Of a DNA stretch of 64,000 bases, positions 48,001 through 59,017 are shown piece after piece. The notes beneath the pieces are model-generated. The model saw only the letters and a program-made list of their open reading frames with translations. It had not been told where the DNA came from and made no database searches. The translations under genes and the position numbers were made by a program. The stretch is from contig NC_049981.1 in assembly GCF_000003815.2 (NCBI RefSeq), forward strand, positions 23,321,668-23,385,667, read 5' to 3'. Position 1 is the stretch's first letter. The number at the start of each line of letters is the position of its first letter. Source of the stretch: Branchiostoma floridae (lineage: Eukaryota; Chordata; Leptocardii; Amphioxiformes; Branchiostomatidae).

Positions 48001-50636
48001 AGCATGAGGCTGAGAGGGCAAAGTCAATCAAGGTATGTTTTTAAAAAACATCAGCTCCATGGTACAGCTGGTCCTTTATTAATCTATAAATCGCCTTTCA
48101 TGTGAGTTTGTCAAACACAAAAGGTAGCAGCGCAACCTATTCTAACTCCATTTTGCTCCTCTGGTACCTTCTTTTGCCAATAGTCTATTTCCTGAAAATT
48201 GAGAAACAAATGGTATTTGATTGATTATATAGGATATATGCGAGAGTTATGTTTGCCCCAAAGTTACGCGGTCCTTGTTACAGCCTGCTAACAGGGTTCA
48301 AACATGTATTCAGAAGTTGGATCCCTTTTACACTGCTTATGAGGAATAGTCAATTCCGAAAATGATGCAGGACATTAGGATCAATTATCTCAAAGGGCTG
48401 GAATTTTCCTGCAATGCAAGAACAAACCATATCTGCATGCGTGATAGGATAAATACCAGGCTGGAATGATACAACAGTAACTGCATTGTATAACTCTTGA
48501 AGAACAACATTACTTTAGAGAATGCTCTGTTTGGCAGTAAGGGTACTTCATCACCCTTGAACAAGTGTATCTACATGGTAACAATGACCCTACCCTTGCT
48601 GTGTCACTGCAGGCCTGTCTGGAGAGGAACCCGTATGCATTCCACCCCAAGATTGGTAAGGGTAAGGAGGGGGAGGGGGACAGGAGGCACAACAAGGGCT
48701 GTAACTGCAAGAGATCTGGCTGTCTGAAGAACTACTGCGAATGTTATGAAGTAAGTAAAACTCATGTACACAAATAATATCGCTCATCAATTTACCACAA
48801 TATCTTTTTCCTCTGAGATTTGTATAACTATGTTCACTAAACAACTAAGTCTTGTGATGTAGTATTGAAAATTGTTGTTACATTTTGTGTATAAGATATG
48901 TCCAAAATGTGAAAGGATTTAGCTTTGGGTAATGCTATGTCTATACTTGTTTATTTTTTAGACATACTTTAAGTTTTACTGTTCACTCAGCAAACAACAT
49001 GAGAAGCTTTTGGGCCCAGTTCAAAGGTTCAGTATTTCATGTTCCTTCTTTGCAGGCTAAAATCATGTGCAGCAGCATTTGCAAGTGTGTGGGCTGCAAG
49101 AACTTTGAGGAGAGCCCAGAGCGCAAGACGCTGATGCACCTGGCAGATGCTGCGGAGGTCAGAGTTCAGCAGCAGACCGCGGCCAAGACCAAACTGTCAT
49201 CACAGATACAGGACATCCCCGCCAGACCGCCGGCAGTGAATACTGCAGGGGAAAGGTGGGATGGTTGGCTTTTTGTATACAGTAAATGTTGAAATGTATG
49301 CGGTGGTCTTATATCTACCTGTGGTGATAGTCTCCATCATGTATCAATGGCATTTTTAAAATGTTTTTCTTATGTATTACTGCTATACTACAAAGTTGTT
49401 CAACTATTTAGTAGTAGTATAGACATGCGGTGTATTACAGCACTGTTATGGCTCCTGACAGAGTGGCATACCCTTTCTTCTAGCTGAATACAAGACAGGG
49501 ATGCACCAGGTATCCCCTCCGGGTGAATTCTTTTGCATACATAAAACACTAAGAAAATCTCCAGTCCTCTTCTTTCACCAAATGAAGTCCCTGCAAATTT
49601 ACGTTGGTATTTTTTATGCCACTTGGTGCTAACATAAAGACAATTTGATATGCACCAACCAAAAAAATGTGTTTATAGTCATTTATTTGCAAACACATGA
49701 CACAAATCGTTACAACTGCAACTTAGAACATTGCTAACACTTCCTTTTTATTCCTACCATTAAACTAAGTTCTAGATATCTTTAAAACAATTTACTTTAT
49801 GATGTCCTAACAGGTTGTGACTGTTTTCTCGCTGTAGGCTCCCCTTCTCCTTTGTGACCCGAGATGTCGCGGAGGCCACGTGTTCGTGCTTGTTGGCACA
49901 AGCAGAGGAGGCGGAGAAGGCGAACTGCTCGCCTGCGATAATGGAGCGCATGGTTCTAGAGGAGTTCGGCAGATGTCTGCTTCAAATCATCCACTCTGCT
50001 GGGAAAACTAGAGGTTAGTAGGAGCTGTAGAGTCAATTTGACAACTACTAGTATGATCATAACTCGGGGTAGGATTTCATTACTGTGTTTGTATGTGTGT
50101 GTATGTGTGTGTGTACGTGTTAGAGAGACTTCATCTGATTTGTTCAGGTTTTTAATGTTTTTATATCACCACTATTGATTTTAATGTTCCTACCAAGTTG
50201 ATCGCATTTGATATATTGATTTCACATTGCTTCTATATGTGTTAAGGATTCCATGAATGATGCTGTCTAAAATGTGCAGTAAATACACAAAGTTCTGAAA
50301 TGGTACTTCCTTACATGATCTTTCATTTCAATTAAAGTTGAATGGATTGATATGTTCTGATATACTAGCATACTGATTCATTTTAAATACAACCTGGTAT
50401 ACAGCACATGTGTATGTTCCACTGTGATTTTCTCCTTTTATTATGACATAAGAGGTTTTACTTGTACATGTACTTGACTTTTTATATTGAATAATTTTAT
50501 TGATCTGTTTCAAATGCCTGTGCAATTCAATGCCTCTGATGGACAAGTAAGCTTACATTGATTTCTGAAACTTTATATAATTTGCAGATTCAAATGAATA
50601 ACACTTTTGTTTTCCACAGCTCCTAACAATCAATGA
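36017..50636 (+). CDS. LIN54: LIN54, tesmin/TSO1-type CXC DNA-binding subunit of MuvB (DREAM)
   Basis: Nuclear subunit of MuvB that binds the CHR element (TTYGAA) of cell-cycle promoters, in DREAM with E2F/p130 or with B-MYB. Coding exons: 36017-36079, 38377-38907, 40968-41183, 42115-42297, 43131-43305, 43766-43917, 44332-44436, 46388-46516, 46931-47028, 47456-47530, 47930-48032, 48613-48750, 49056-49255, 49838-50013, 50620-50636; phases join into 786 aa (human 749). The N-terminal half is Gln/Thr/Val-rich with conserved islands ([38 protein letters not shown]). CXC1 is at about residues 566-600 ([19 protein letters not shown]); the spacer [17 protein letters not shown] follows; CXC2 is at about 640-670 ([19 protein letters not shown]). 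The tyrosines in LKLYC and LKNYC correspond to those that read the minor groove. The C-terminal helical part ([32 protein letters not shown]) binds other MuvB subunits. The shortest exon (17 bases) holds the stop. The first coding exon (MDGGTPQDS) is the least conserved and least certain. Confidence 0.93.
36180..36975. mobile_element. TIR element CAGGGTTGGACAAGT ... ACTTGTCCAGCCCTG
   Basis: A 796-base element in LIN54 between its first two coding exons. The terminal inverted repeats are 15 bases with one mismatch. Inner sequence repeats the words 'gggcaagt' and 'acttgcc' near both ends. CAGGG-type termini are common in hAT-class MITEs, but I could not find a matching 8-bp flanking duplication. 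There is no transposase frame. Confidence 0.65.
37201..37217. repeat. Poly-G tract
   Basis: About 17 consecutive G in the LIN54 intron between coding exons 1 and 2. The length is likely polymorphic and prone to sequencing error. Confidence 0.8.
37684..38150 (-). mobile_element. 5'-truncated non-LTR retrotransposon (LINE) 3' end, antisense in LIN54
   Basis: Read on the minus strand, the segment encodes the C-terminus of a LINE reverse-transcriptase [20 protein letters not shown], then (after a frameshift) [19 protein letters not shown] and CPLYDSDR. This is the usual 'RIS-H-L-IE-GR ... C-x2-C ... DE-HF ... CP-Y' tail of such proteins. The frame continues to about 37810. A terminal ATGAATGA-type simple tail at about 37684-37697 marks the 3' end. 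The copy is dead: the 5' part is missing and there is a frameshift. It ends about 230 bases before coding exon 2 of LIN54. Confidence 0.65.
39084..40732. mobile_element. TIR element CAGTGTTCTCGCCAGG, with an internal duplication
   Basis: A 1.65-kb element with 16-base terminal inverted repeats (39084-39099 and 40717-40732; one mismatch), bordered on both sides by ACCTG. It is GC-richer than its intron. It contains two diverged tandem units, about 39915-40190 and 40190-40440; both carry 'gcgacccg', 'cagaaagaattga', 'ccccaaataaggacattc' and 'gggatcccaccc'. No transposase frame was recognised, so it is probably non-autonomous. Class is uncertain: the TIR resembles hAT types, but only a 5-bp flanking repeat is seen. 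Confidence 0.65.
41750..42080. mobile_element. MITE with TIR CAGGGCTCGAAAT, next to a LIN54 splice acceptor
   Basis: A 331-base element with 13-base ends (CAGGGCTCGAAAT / ATTTCGAGCCCTG in inverted orientation), flanked by similar TATGTATGA and TATGATGA. Inner sequence near both ends repeats 'ggtgcac' words. It ends 35 bases before LIN54 coding exon 4 (42115). A related, right-truncated copy lies at 59938-60190. Confidence 0.7.
42695..42855 (+). mobile_element. Retroelement 3' tail in LIN54 intron
   Basis: An AT-rich segment ends with 'ccctcccaatcactgtg' and AAATAAACAAATAAAC, the style of 3' end seen in truncated non-LTR elements. No coding capacity remains. Confidence 0.4.
42860..42976 (+). 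pseudogene. Partial duplicate of LIN54 exon start with destroyed splice acceptor
   Basis: This stretch is an imperfect copy of 43041-43156, covering intron sequence plus the first about 25 bases of the coding exon that begins at 43131. The word GTGACCACAGCCAAACCAGC is present in both. In the real exon it follows 'ttttaacag'; in the copy it follows 'tttgacat', so the AG acceptor is gone and the copy should not be spliced. Only the exon start was copied. Confidence 0.7.
44485..45449. mobile_element. piggyBac-type TTAA element with TIR CCCTCAAACCACCG
   Basis: A roughly 965-base non-coding element in LIN54 flanked by TTAA on both sides (44481-44484 and 45450-45453). The right end reads CGGTGGTTTGAGGG|TTAA; the left reads TTAA-AA-CCCTCAAACCACCG, with two extra A. 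Inside each end is an inverted copy of TGGGGTCAAAACTGACCCCA (44503-44522 and 45388-45407); a third copy is at 44680-44699. TTAA duplication and CCY termini are characteristic of piggyBac transposition. No transposase frame is present. Confidence 0.75.
45789..46022. mobile_element. piggyBac-type MITE with TIR CCCTTAAACTGCCA
   Basis: A 234-base element with exact TTAA at both borders (45785-45788, 46023-46026) and 14-base perfect inverted ends, CCCTTAAACTGCCA and TGGCAGTTTAAGGG. Sub-terminal palindrome 'cccggttataaccggg' lies near 45847. It is non-coding and sits 335 bases from the preceding TTAA element in the same LIN54 intron. Confidence 0.85.
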
Positions 50637-53600
50637 AGCGCCACAGAGGATTGAGCTCCGCCTAGCAGATCACCTACAAACTGCAACAGTGTATATAATC
50701 TACCAGGTCACAATGATCTGATTTTACTTTCCAAGGGTGCCCTGTAAATAAGAAATTTCTTGTCATGTGTAGCTAAAGCACTTAAAGGGAGGAAAAAGAA
50801 AGGAAGAAATGTAGAAGACAGCAATTTTCATGTCACATATATTATTGAATGTTGTAGCCAAGTGTTAAATAGCAACTATATATAGATAGGTACTATAGTT
50901 CGTTATTTGTTTTAATTCACTACTGTGTCACTCAAAAACATTTTTCTTTTCTCACACAAAAGGGACCTAAAGCTTTGCTATTTATTTCTCTGAGCAAGTA
51001 ACTGTTTTATTTTTTTTGTATCATGAAAGTTGGTATAATAATGCGTATCGATATGTAGTAAAGTTTAGACTTTGTACATTGAAAATGTACCATTGAAATT
51101 AATGGGACTGTTTAACTCTACTAAACAATTTATACTAGAGCAAAATTGTCACAAAGTTTGGAGGTGGACCCAGAAATATGCATAAAAGTCCTATTGGACA
51201 ATCATACCTCTTATTGATAAATACTTGATTTCATTTTCTAATAGAAGAAACAATTGAATTTCTGTTAACTTCCTTAGATATAACTCCATACATTCCACTA
51301 CTTCTTCCTCATATTTAGTTCAAAAATTTATCATAGACCGGATAAGAAGAAGTGTTGATAAATATTTTGTTTCACATTACAGTTTGAACTAATGGTACAA
51401 ATCTGAAAATTGAGAGCATGGCAGTATTAGATGGAATAAAACTAGTAAATCTACTATTCTATATCTTTTGTAGGTACAGATATTAGTCATAATGTTACTA
51501 CATAATGAATTACAGACTTGAATGTATTTTTATGTGTGTTTTGTTTGTATGTTTGTAATAATCAAAAACAAAGGATTGTTCTAGGTACACTGTTTATAAA
51601 ATATGTGTATATATTTTTTTGTTATTAATGAAGATATTCCACCATGTTGTTTGCAAGGATTGTTTGTTGGAATTGAAAATGGAACTGACAGTAGGAAAGT
51701 TCTTAGAGTATAAAGTTCAGTGGATTACTCTTTCTGTGCTGTCACAAACAACAAATACCATTTGATGTTTGCATGTTGTTGTCTTTGGGGTTGAGCTCTA
51801 AGTCTTGTGACAAAAGTCTCGCCCAATTTAGCAAAAATGTCTCAGCCATATGCATGTATTTGCTTTGTATGCTCTAAATCGTAAATTGTTCACTGTTGTT
51901 TAATTCTGGCAATTTTCACCTAGACCTCTCCAAATATGTCTCCATTGCATTACTGTTGTACCACAACATTGTTTCATCCTTGAACTTACAATCATTGCAA
52001 AAGCCTTCTTCCCATCTCCTGCCTCAGAATTAAGGCCCCTTGAATGAATTTACAGTAGGTATTAGATGCATGGTTGGAACTGCATGCCTTCCTGCTAACT
52101 ACTCTGTGGTATGCTGTGCCGTGTATTCTTTGTTGGCTTATATTGCTGTCTATGTCACAACATTTGTAATGTCCGCGATTGTATATACATGTCCCAAACA
52201 ACATTGTGTAAACTCAGAAAGGTCTACAAATGCTTACATGCCCAGAGCCACTGCCTTCTCAAATCTATCAATTTCAATTAGTGAATTGGACAAAGCTATG
52301 AAATGAATGACTTACATGCATAAAGCTATGCCAATGTATTTTCCTGGTTTTGAAACATTTTAAAGTGAAAATTAAGCAAGAGGACAAAACGAAGACATGT
52401 GGGAAGAAAACTTGAATCTGTCTATGTACAAACTGTGTGTACCTTTTCACTCAGGCTCAGTTTTCATGTTATCAACCTCCACATTTTTAAGTATGAAAAC
52501 CAAGAAATTCATTGTTGATGTCTAGCCTTGCATTAATTACAATGTCTTGCTAGCTGAAGTACCAAGTGAGTGTTACAAACCACAGTAATTCAAACAAAAT
52601 TTGGGTACTTTCGGGGGGAAGGGGAATAAGGATATAGCATCATAGCATATCCTGTTTGACAAACTTATTGTAAAGTCAAAATGACTGTACAAAGGGAATG
52701 GGTGGTAGTGACAAGTTACAATGATTACACATTATAAATGCCTGTAGTCTAAATATTTGGATCTTAAAATAGTAAACTAACAAATTCTGATTGTATACAA
52801 CATGTTTGAAATGACCTGAAAACCAGGTATTGAACTGTATTAAATAGTATGTTTTCTTGTACCGGTCAGTGTCGTCAATTTCCTATACTAAAAAAGATTC
52901 AATAGAAACCACAATGGCACAATATCAAGTTTAATATCTTTATTCATTTCACTTTGAGAATGCTGTTTCCATAAGTTCTACTGTAACTCATTCTTTGTTT
53001 TGTTTTGTTTGATTGCAGGGTGATTAGTATTCTTTTTTTTTTATAAATTTTCGTTGTTTTGATCTTCTGTTATGTTTCTCAGCTTTATAGGGTCTCTTTA
53101 ATGCTGATTTTGTACTCACATGATGTACTCGCAATATACGGCCTACATTGGGAGGGCTCTGCTAAACATGGCTTAGGTTTCCGCCTTGTGGTTCTGCTCT
53201 CTAAGCAAGTCAGCCCTTTGTAATTAATAGCCTCTCCTAGTTGGGCGACTTTGACTGCCTGTATTTTCAGCCGAACGAAAGAATGAATGAATAATCAGAT
53301 GTAAAGCAATCAGGGAATCGGCTTCTAGATAAAACATATAGGCGGTTCTCTGATTGTTGGTAGGCCCAATGTTGGCTGACATGTTGGTTAAGCTAAGGGC
53401 ATAACCCGCCGTACGTGCCAAAACGTGGGCAATCTTTTGGGATCCGTAAGTGATAAGTACCCTCTCCGTGCCAGTACGGGCGACGCACCTGCCCTTTACA
53501 GCCTGGACGTTTTCATAAATACGTGGCCTCCCAACAAACGTACGAACAAATGTACGTACGGCGGGTTGTGCCCTTAGCTATAGTCTAGAGCCTCCTCAAA

Positions 53601-53659
53601 GTAGCCCGTGTATTCGTGTGCGAGGTTCTACTCGGGAAAGCAGTTTTCCTTCTGTTTTG
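50637..53659. other. LIN54 3' UTR and convergent spacer to the ROCO gene
   Basis: AT-rich and free of supported exons; AATAAA occurs at 51435-51440. LIN54 and the ROCO gene converge here, so both 3' UTRs probably lie in this stretch. A retroelement-like tail ('cagccctttgtaattaatagcc ... gaatgaatga') is at about 53150-53295, related to sequence near 7200-7290, and a MITE follows at 53391-53579. Confidence 0.4.
53391..53579. mobile_element. MITE with long TIR (AGCTAAGGGCATAACCCGCC)
   Basis: A 189-base element whose first about 26 bases are inverted at its end (GGCGGGTTGTGCCCTTAGCT), with TACGT following each arm. The inner part is CG-rich and carries further ACGTACG words. It ends 80 bases from the stop codon of the ROCO gene, so it may be inside the 3' UTR. 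Confidence 0.7.
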
Positions 53660-56600
53660 CTATAACTGTGGATGGACCAGCATCGCGGATACGGAGTCCT
53701 TGTACATAGACCTGGGGCACCTAACGCTGGTCATACCCACCACGTACGGCTGGTGCAGGTTCTCCTCCGGGTACCTGTACGGATTCTCCAGTTTCTGCTT
53801 GACGCAGTGGGCGCATGTGACGTACGTAGAGAACAGTGCCCCTGGCCACTCGCCTAACAGTTCTAATAGGTGTGTTAGCAGCGGCAAAGTCGCGTTCCAC
53901 ATCCGGAAAGCTTCTTTGATCTGTCCGCGCGTCGATAGGATCACTTCAACGTTCGCCCCGTCCTGTACGCGCTCTACGAGTAAGGGCACCCCGCCTCTGT
54001 ACGCGACCATCCCGTCTTTCCAGTCTCTTCTCTCCTGTACCAAACGGTTTATCCTTGCAGACCAACGCTCAAGCAAGCCCGGTGGACAGAACCCGCGTAT
54101 CTGACACCCTAACTGTAACTGTTCCCGGTGATTTGGGAGATCCTCTGACCAAATGTCGATGAGATCGGCTGGTTGAGAGGCTTGCTGGTAGCCAGGGAAA
54201 TAGTGACAACTTGCAAACAGGACCTCTTGGACGCTGTCGTCTTTTACACTAAAACATAACTCACACGCCTCTAGGAGTGACACCAACGCTTTCTCGTCAT
54301 GTATCTCTGACGAACAGGGTTTTAGCAGTCCCTCTAACAGTTTACTTGACAATAAGTTCATGTCCCTGAACACACTTATTGCATCTGTTAAGTCGTTCCA
54401 TCTAACGTCTGGAAAGCGGATCTTGCCTTCTTTGAGGACGCTTTCCATGTTGGGGGTTAGGGCTTCTCTTATAACCCCTGCAAGCTTGCCTGGGTGGTGG
54501 AAAACATAGTCTGACAGGCTCGGGACATGCGGGAATCGTAAGAGCGTGCCGGTCAGTTGTAGGTGGTCTAGCGCGAGCCTTAGCTTCTCTATGTTCAGCC
54601 CTACCCTCTGGCCTAGCCTCACACATTCCCGCCATGTCAGCCACAGGCGAGGTTTCCGACGTTCGTCTTGTAGCACCTTCTGTAAGTCGCTCCACGTTTG
54701 TGGGACTAGCCGCTTCATGACTGGGAACTTGTCTATGCTAGACACTTTAGACATCAGCTCGTTCTTTAGTTCTGTGATTCCCTGGATGTTTTTACCCAGA
54801 CCAACGGGCATGAGTTTGGGGAAAATTTCTAACCTGTTCTCCAGCAGTGCTTTAGCTTTGTCTCTTCTTTCTCGTACCCATTCCGGGAGTATGTCCTTCA
54901 CCTTGATGCCAGGCTTGGATTGCTTCCCAGTCTTTTCCACGAGGATGTCTACCCTCTCTTCTTGGGCTTGGGCTTCTTGAAGCTGCCGTCGCTGTAAGAC
55001 TTCGACCTGAGCCTGCACGTCCTCGCACCTGTCCCGTAGCTTCTCGGGCTTGCACTTGTCCGCGTGTGTACCGATCAAGAGCACCGTGCTTCCCGGCGAG
55101 CGCGCGTTCAGCAGGTCCAGCCAGTACCCGACGGCGTTGTAGAACCGCGAGGGGTTGTAGGACTGCATGTTGACGGTGACGATGTTGACAGCGCCGTCTG
55201 TCAGGAAGTGTTGGTACATCAGGTTGTAGAGCTGGTTGCCGCCGAAGTCGTAGACCTCGAACTCCAAGCCCATTTTCGTGTCCCACGTGTTGATCTTGGT
55301 CACCCTCGTGCGGCTGGTTTGAGAGGCTGCTCTTGGGGGTTTTCCGTACATCAGACCGTAAACAAGACTGGTTTTCCCGGCAAGGCTGTCTCCAAAGACA
55401 CAGAGTTTAATGCGTGGCGTGCGCACGACTTCTGTCCGCTGGAGTTGCTCCTGGTAGCTCCTGATGGCCACCATACCCGCATCACATATGCGTCTTGGAG
55501 GTTGCACTAGGGGGTTACCATGTGTATGAAGATGCCTGGCGCTCTTTAAACGCGGGAGTTTGCCAAAGTCGGCCGGTAGCACCTCCACGTTGTTGTCGCT
55601 GATGTTGAGATGAAACAGACTCTTCAAAGTACACAACCCCTCGGGTAAGAAGTCCATGTTGTTTCCCGACATGAGCAAGTACTCCAAGCTCTCTAGTTTC
55701 CCGATGTCGTCGGGTAGAGTGGTGAGTTGGTTGTGGTCTAAGTTTAGCATGACCAGTCGGGACAGTTTAAGAGCAGACGGCGGCAACTCTTTGATCTCGT
55801 TTCCATACAAGATCATAGTTTTCAACTTCTGCAGCTTGTGGACATCGCCAGGTAGGTTTGTAAGTCTGTTGTAGCAGAGATTCAGCTTCTCCAATGTACT
55901 GACTTCGATTACTTGTTTAGGAATCTCCGCAAATAAATTGAAGGAGAAATCTAACTCTTTGAGTCTAAGGGTGCCAAAAGTATCCGGAAGTGACGTCAGT
56001 ATCCCGCCGCGAACTGTCATGATNNNNNNNNNNNNNNNNNNNNNNNNNNNNNNNNNNNNNNNNNNNNNNNNNNNNNNNNNNNNNNNNNNNNNNNNNNNNN
56101 NNNNNNNNNNNNNNNNNNNNNNNTCCAAGGGAAAGACTTTGTAACCGTTTCGAGTTTTTGATATCACTTCGGTGAACGCACACAAGCGGGTTTCCCTGGA
56201 CTCGTAGTTCCCTGAGTTGTGACAAGTTCCCCAATGTTTCTGGGAGAAAGGACAACTGGTTGTGGTCCATCAGTAAGTCAGTGAGTTGCCATAGTTTCTC
56301 GATGTTGTCTGGAACCACCGCTATCTTGTTTTGAGAGATGTTCAACTCCTTCAGCTGCGTGAGGGACAAGATGGCCGACGGAAACACAGCGAACTTGTTT
56401 CCGCGCAAGTCAAGTACCCGGATGGTTGTGAGGAGACCGAATCTTTCCGGAAGGGACGAGAGTTCATTTTGGTAAAGATGCAGCCCGACCAGCCGCTGGA
56501 ATGTCAGTACCACGGACGGCAACACTTTCAGACTATTGCTGGCAAGTCTCAGTTCTTTCAGACGCGTGAGGAAGCGTAGTTGTTGAGGCAACAGAGCCAA

Positions 56601-56753
56601 GTCGTTGTTGGAGAGATCTAAGACTTCGACGTCTCGGAGTTGGACGACTTCCTCCGGGACGGCCTTGAAGCCCCGGCTGCGGAGGTCAGCGCGAATGACC
56701 TTGGGGGTGACGAGGTACCGCTTGTCTGCCAGCCGCCATGATGAATATGCCAT
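53660..56753 (-). CDS. MFHAS1-like LRR-ROC-COR (ROCO) GTPase, single exon, broken by an assembly gap
   Basis: Cytosolic ROCO protein. It reads from the ATG at 56753 to the TAG at 53660-53662, without introns. Part 1 (56753-56124) gives 210 aa; a 100-N gap is at 56024-56123; part 2 (56023-53660) gives 787 aa. Both parts are in phase at the gap, so the true missing length must be a multiple of three; the apparent frameshift is an artefact of the 100-N filler. Expected total is about 1,030 aa (human MFHAS1 1,052). Domain order: about 16 leucine-rich repeats of 23 aa (LxxLDLSxNxLxxLP); ROC GTPase with P-loop FGDSLAGKTSLV, YDFGGNQLY (switch II) and GTHADKC (G4-like); then a COR domain with a winged-helix-like part (GTLLRFPHVPSLSDYVFHHPGKL). 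There is no kinase domain, unlike LRRK1/2. MFHAS1 is linked to TLR signalling and Ras/Raf control, but amphioxus-like genomes hold many ROCO genes, so one-to-one orthology is not claimed. Confidence 0.88.
56024..56123. other. Assembly gap (100 N) inside the ROCO gene
   Basis: Exactly 100 N, the conventional filler for a gap of unknown size. It removes part of the leucine-rich repeats. Repetitive LRR-coding DNA is a likely reason for the break. Confidence 0.95.
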
Positions 56754-56824
56754 GACGTCACGGGCAGATACTACGTCACATCAGTCCACCTTGGGGTACC
56801 TCCACAACGTCATGGTATATAGCA
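56753..56824 (-). promoter_or_regulatory. 5' leader of the ROCO gene with CRE palindrome and short upstream ORF
   Basis: The palindrome TGACGTCA (CRE) at 56753-56760 abuts the start codon; a second half-site (ACGTCA) is near 56772. On the minus strand an acceptor (tttctttacag) opens an exon at 56824, so a non-coding first exon probably lies upstream. The leader then has an upstream ATG at about 56813 starting a 10-codon ORF (MTLWRYPKVD) that stops before the main ATG. Translational damping by this ORF is inference. Confidence 0.45.
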
Positions 56825-59017
56825 CTGTAAAGAAAGAAGTTAGATGATTAACTTCATGATATTGTTGAAGAGTATCAAATTTCTTATGACACGAAAAATT
56901 CAACATTTTGATTGTATAAACAGATTTAAAAACAGTATCATCACCCATCATACATACTTGTGTCAAACATGCACGTTTCTCCTGTTATCGACCAGTAACG
57001 ACCTAAGATGTCATACTTTCGGCGTCACAAGACATTTCTGCTCCGTGGGGTATTGCGTATGCTTGGAGTCAGAGATAGGGCTAGGGATGGCCTCCACAGC
57101 GCAACCCCTCCCCAAAAAATCTGCTCAGACTAGCCTCGCGGGAAAATAGTAGAAATCGGCCAAAATAGAGCCTGATGGAGGCCTGCTCAAACTTCTGCTT
57201 GAATTTTTTTTAAATAACTGCTCCCCACTTGCACGAGCTGTAACGACCTTCTTTCCCATTGGGTATGCTGCATTGGAAACCCCCAAACGGTGTCGGGTTA
57301 GGGTTAGGGTTAGACAGCTGGGACAAAATTTTGGCTTGACACCGGCTCGATAACTAACACAGTAGCTCGCAAAAAACTATGATAGCGACAAAAAATCATC
57401 TGTCTTATAGCCAGTCTCATATCGTTGAGAATATAATCGTTACCCAGTAGCTAGATCTAAGTTGGGCTAAATNNNNNNNNNNNNNNNNNNNNNNNNNNNN
57501 NNNNNNNNNNNNNNNNNNNNNNNNNNNNNNNNNNNNNNNNNNNNNNNNNNNNNNNNNNNNNNNNNNNNNNNNNNTTGTAATCAGTACATAATGGACAGAG
57601 GAAACGGATGAGCTTTGTGATACGTAAACCATTGTGACATGTATTCTACATGTAGTCGTGTCAAGCAATTATTTACGTGCCAGTAAACTCCAATAGATGT
57701 AGTGTTGGGAATAGGATGCTGCGACAAAATGCAAAGGAACGGAAACATTGAAACACGGAGCCAAGGATTATAACCTCTGCGTGAACCTTTGTGCGGTTTC
57801 TTTTCAGATGTAGAACTGGCTGCGGCCAGAGCACTTCCAAAAGTCTGAAATATGATACATGTTACCCTGTCCTTCCAAAAGATCGATCTACGGTCCGACA
57901 TGTCACAAACACGTGGCGAACACAGCCCATAGTACACTGTTCTGCTACAAGTTCTTATACTTGTTCTGTTTTGCGACGGAGTAGACGTTTTGGCTTCAAT
58001 ACAGATACACAACACAAACAACCTAAGCATAGTAATGCTTACAAAAGAGGTCATATCAGTCATTGTCACAAATGTTATTGCGTATTTTTGTGTGAATGGT
58101 TGCATGTAACGTACGTTTGATGCTCCAAAACATCATTAGTAGCGCTAGGCAGCAGCTTCGTTCATAAACGTTTTGAAAGTGCTTTGTAAACACACAGGTG
58201 GTGTGCCTAAAAGAGTAGTACATAGTATCCACGACACAGCGGCGACAGGGAACGTGTTATGAAGTTATTGGTACAAGAGATATTGGCATAATATTATATG
58301 TTCTGCATTGGTTCGGTAAATCTAGCATTTGTCCGCAGACGATATAGTTTTGTAGTACTAGTAGACTTACTGCAGCTGTCAACCTTCCAACGAGCATATC
58401 CCGAACGGAGTGAATGTAGGACATCTCGCTTTCACGTGTATCTTGTAATGGAAGATGTTGTCATGATAGAACATCGGAAGAACTATTGTTGCGCGATTTT
58501 TATCATTTGCGATTTTCTTAAAAAAATATCGCGTTTTAATAAGAAAAACTAAGAACTGTTTACCTCTCAACGAAATCCTTGCATACTAACTACACAATGC
58601 GTTACTATTTACGAAGAATGAATACCCCCTCCTCCCCCTTAACAAAAGCTAAGCCATATGCTTTGCTAATAACCACTTACTCCATATGTCAACCGTGAAG
58701 ATACCACATTAGTAAATACATCTGCTGGTCAGTTATAGCGCGTCTTAGAAATCTTACCTCCGTTCGTGGTTCTTGCAGGTTCGGTCTCGCCTCCATGAGT
58801 GTGAGTTTGTGTGCACGCAGTAGCTTTCCTGGCTGTGCTACCTACAACACCCCTTCTTGGTCACCCGCGTTACTATGTACGGTGATATTCTACCCTCCTC
58901 ACACCGGGCTACCTGAAGCCGGCCTATACAGTCATTCCATCCAATTCCCTTTGTGTTATACCCTGCGCGTGAACTGTATACTATCGGACCGCGGTCACCT
59001 ATTGTATGGGTCAGCAG
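56825..59017. other. Spacer with gap and telomere-like repeat
   Basis: No supported exon. It holds three telomere-type GGGTTA units (57295-57312) and a run of about 102 N at 57473-57574. A 174-codon minus-strand frame (57581-58105) includes a hydrophobic stretch that looks like a signal sequence (SITMLRLFVLCICIEA), but it has no family resemblance and runs up to the gap; I do not call it a gene. Confidence 0.4.
57473..57574. other. Assembly gap (about 102 N)
   Basis: A run of undetermined bases. The length is close to the 100-N convention; the true size is unknown. Confidence 0.95.

Noticed and set aside
54546-55510. Plus-strand frames opposite the ROCO gene
   Set aside because: Antisense shadows of a long conserved minus-strand coding region.
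57581-58105. A 174-codon minus-strand open frame with a signal-like hydrophobic N-terminal part
   Set aside because: No family resemblance, unusual composition and it abuts an assembly gap; open frames of this size arise by chance, so it was not called a gene.
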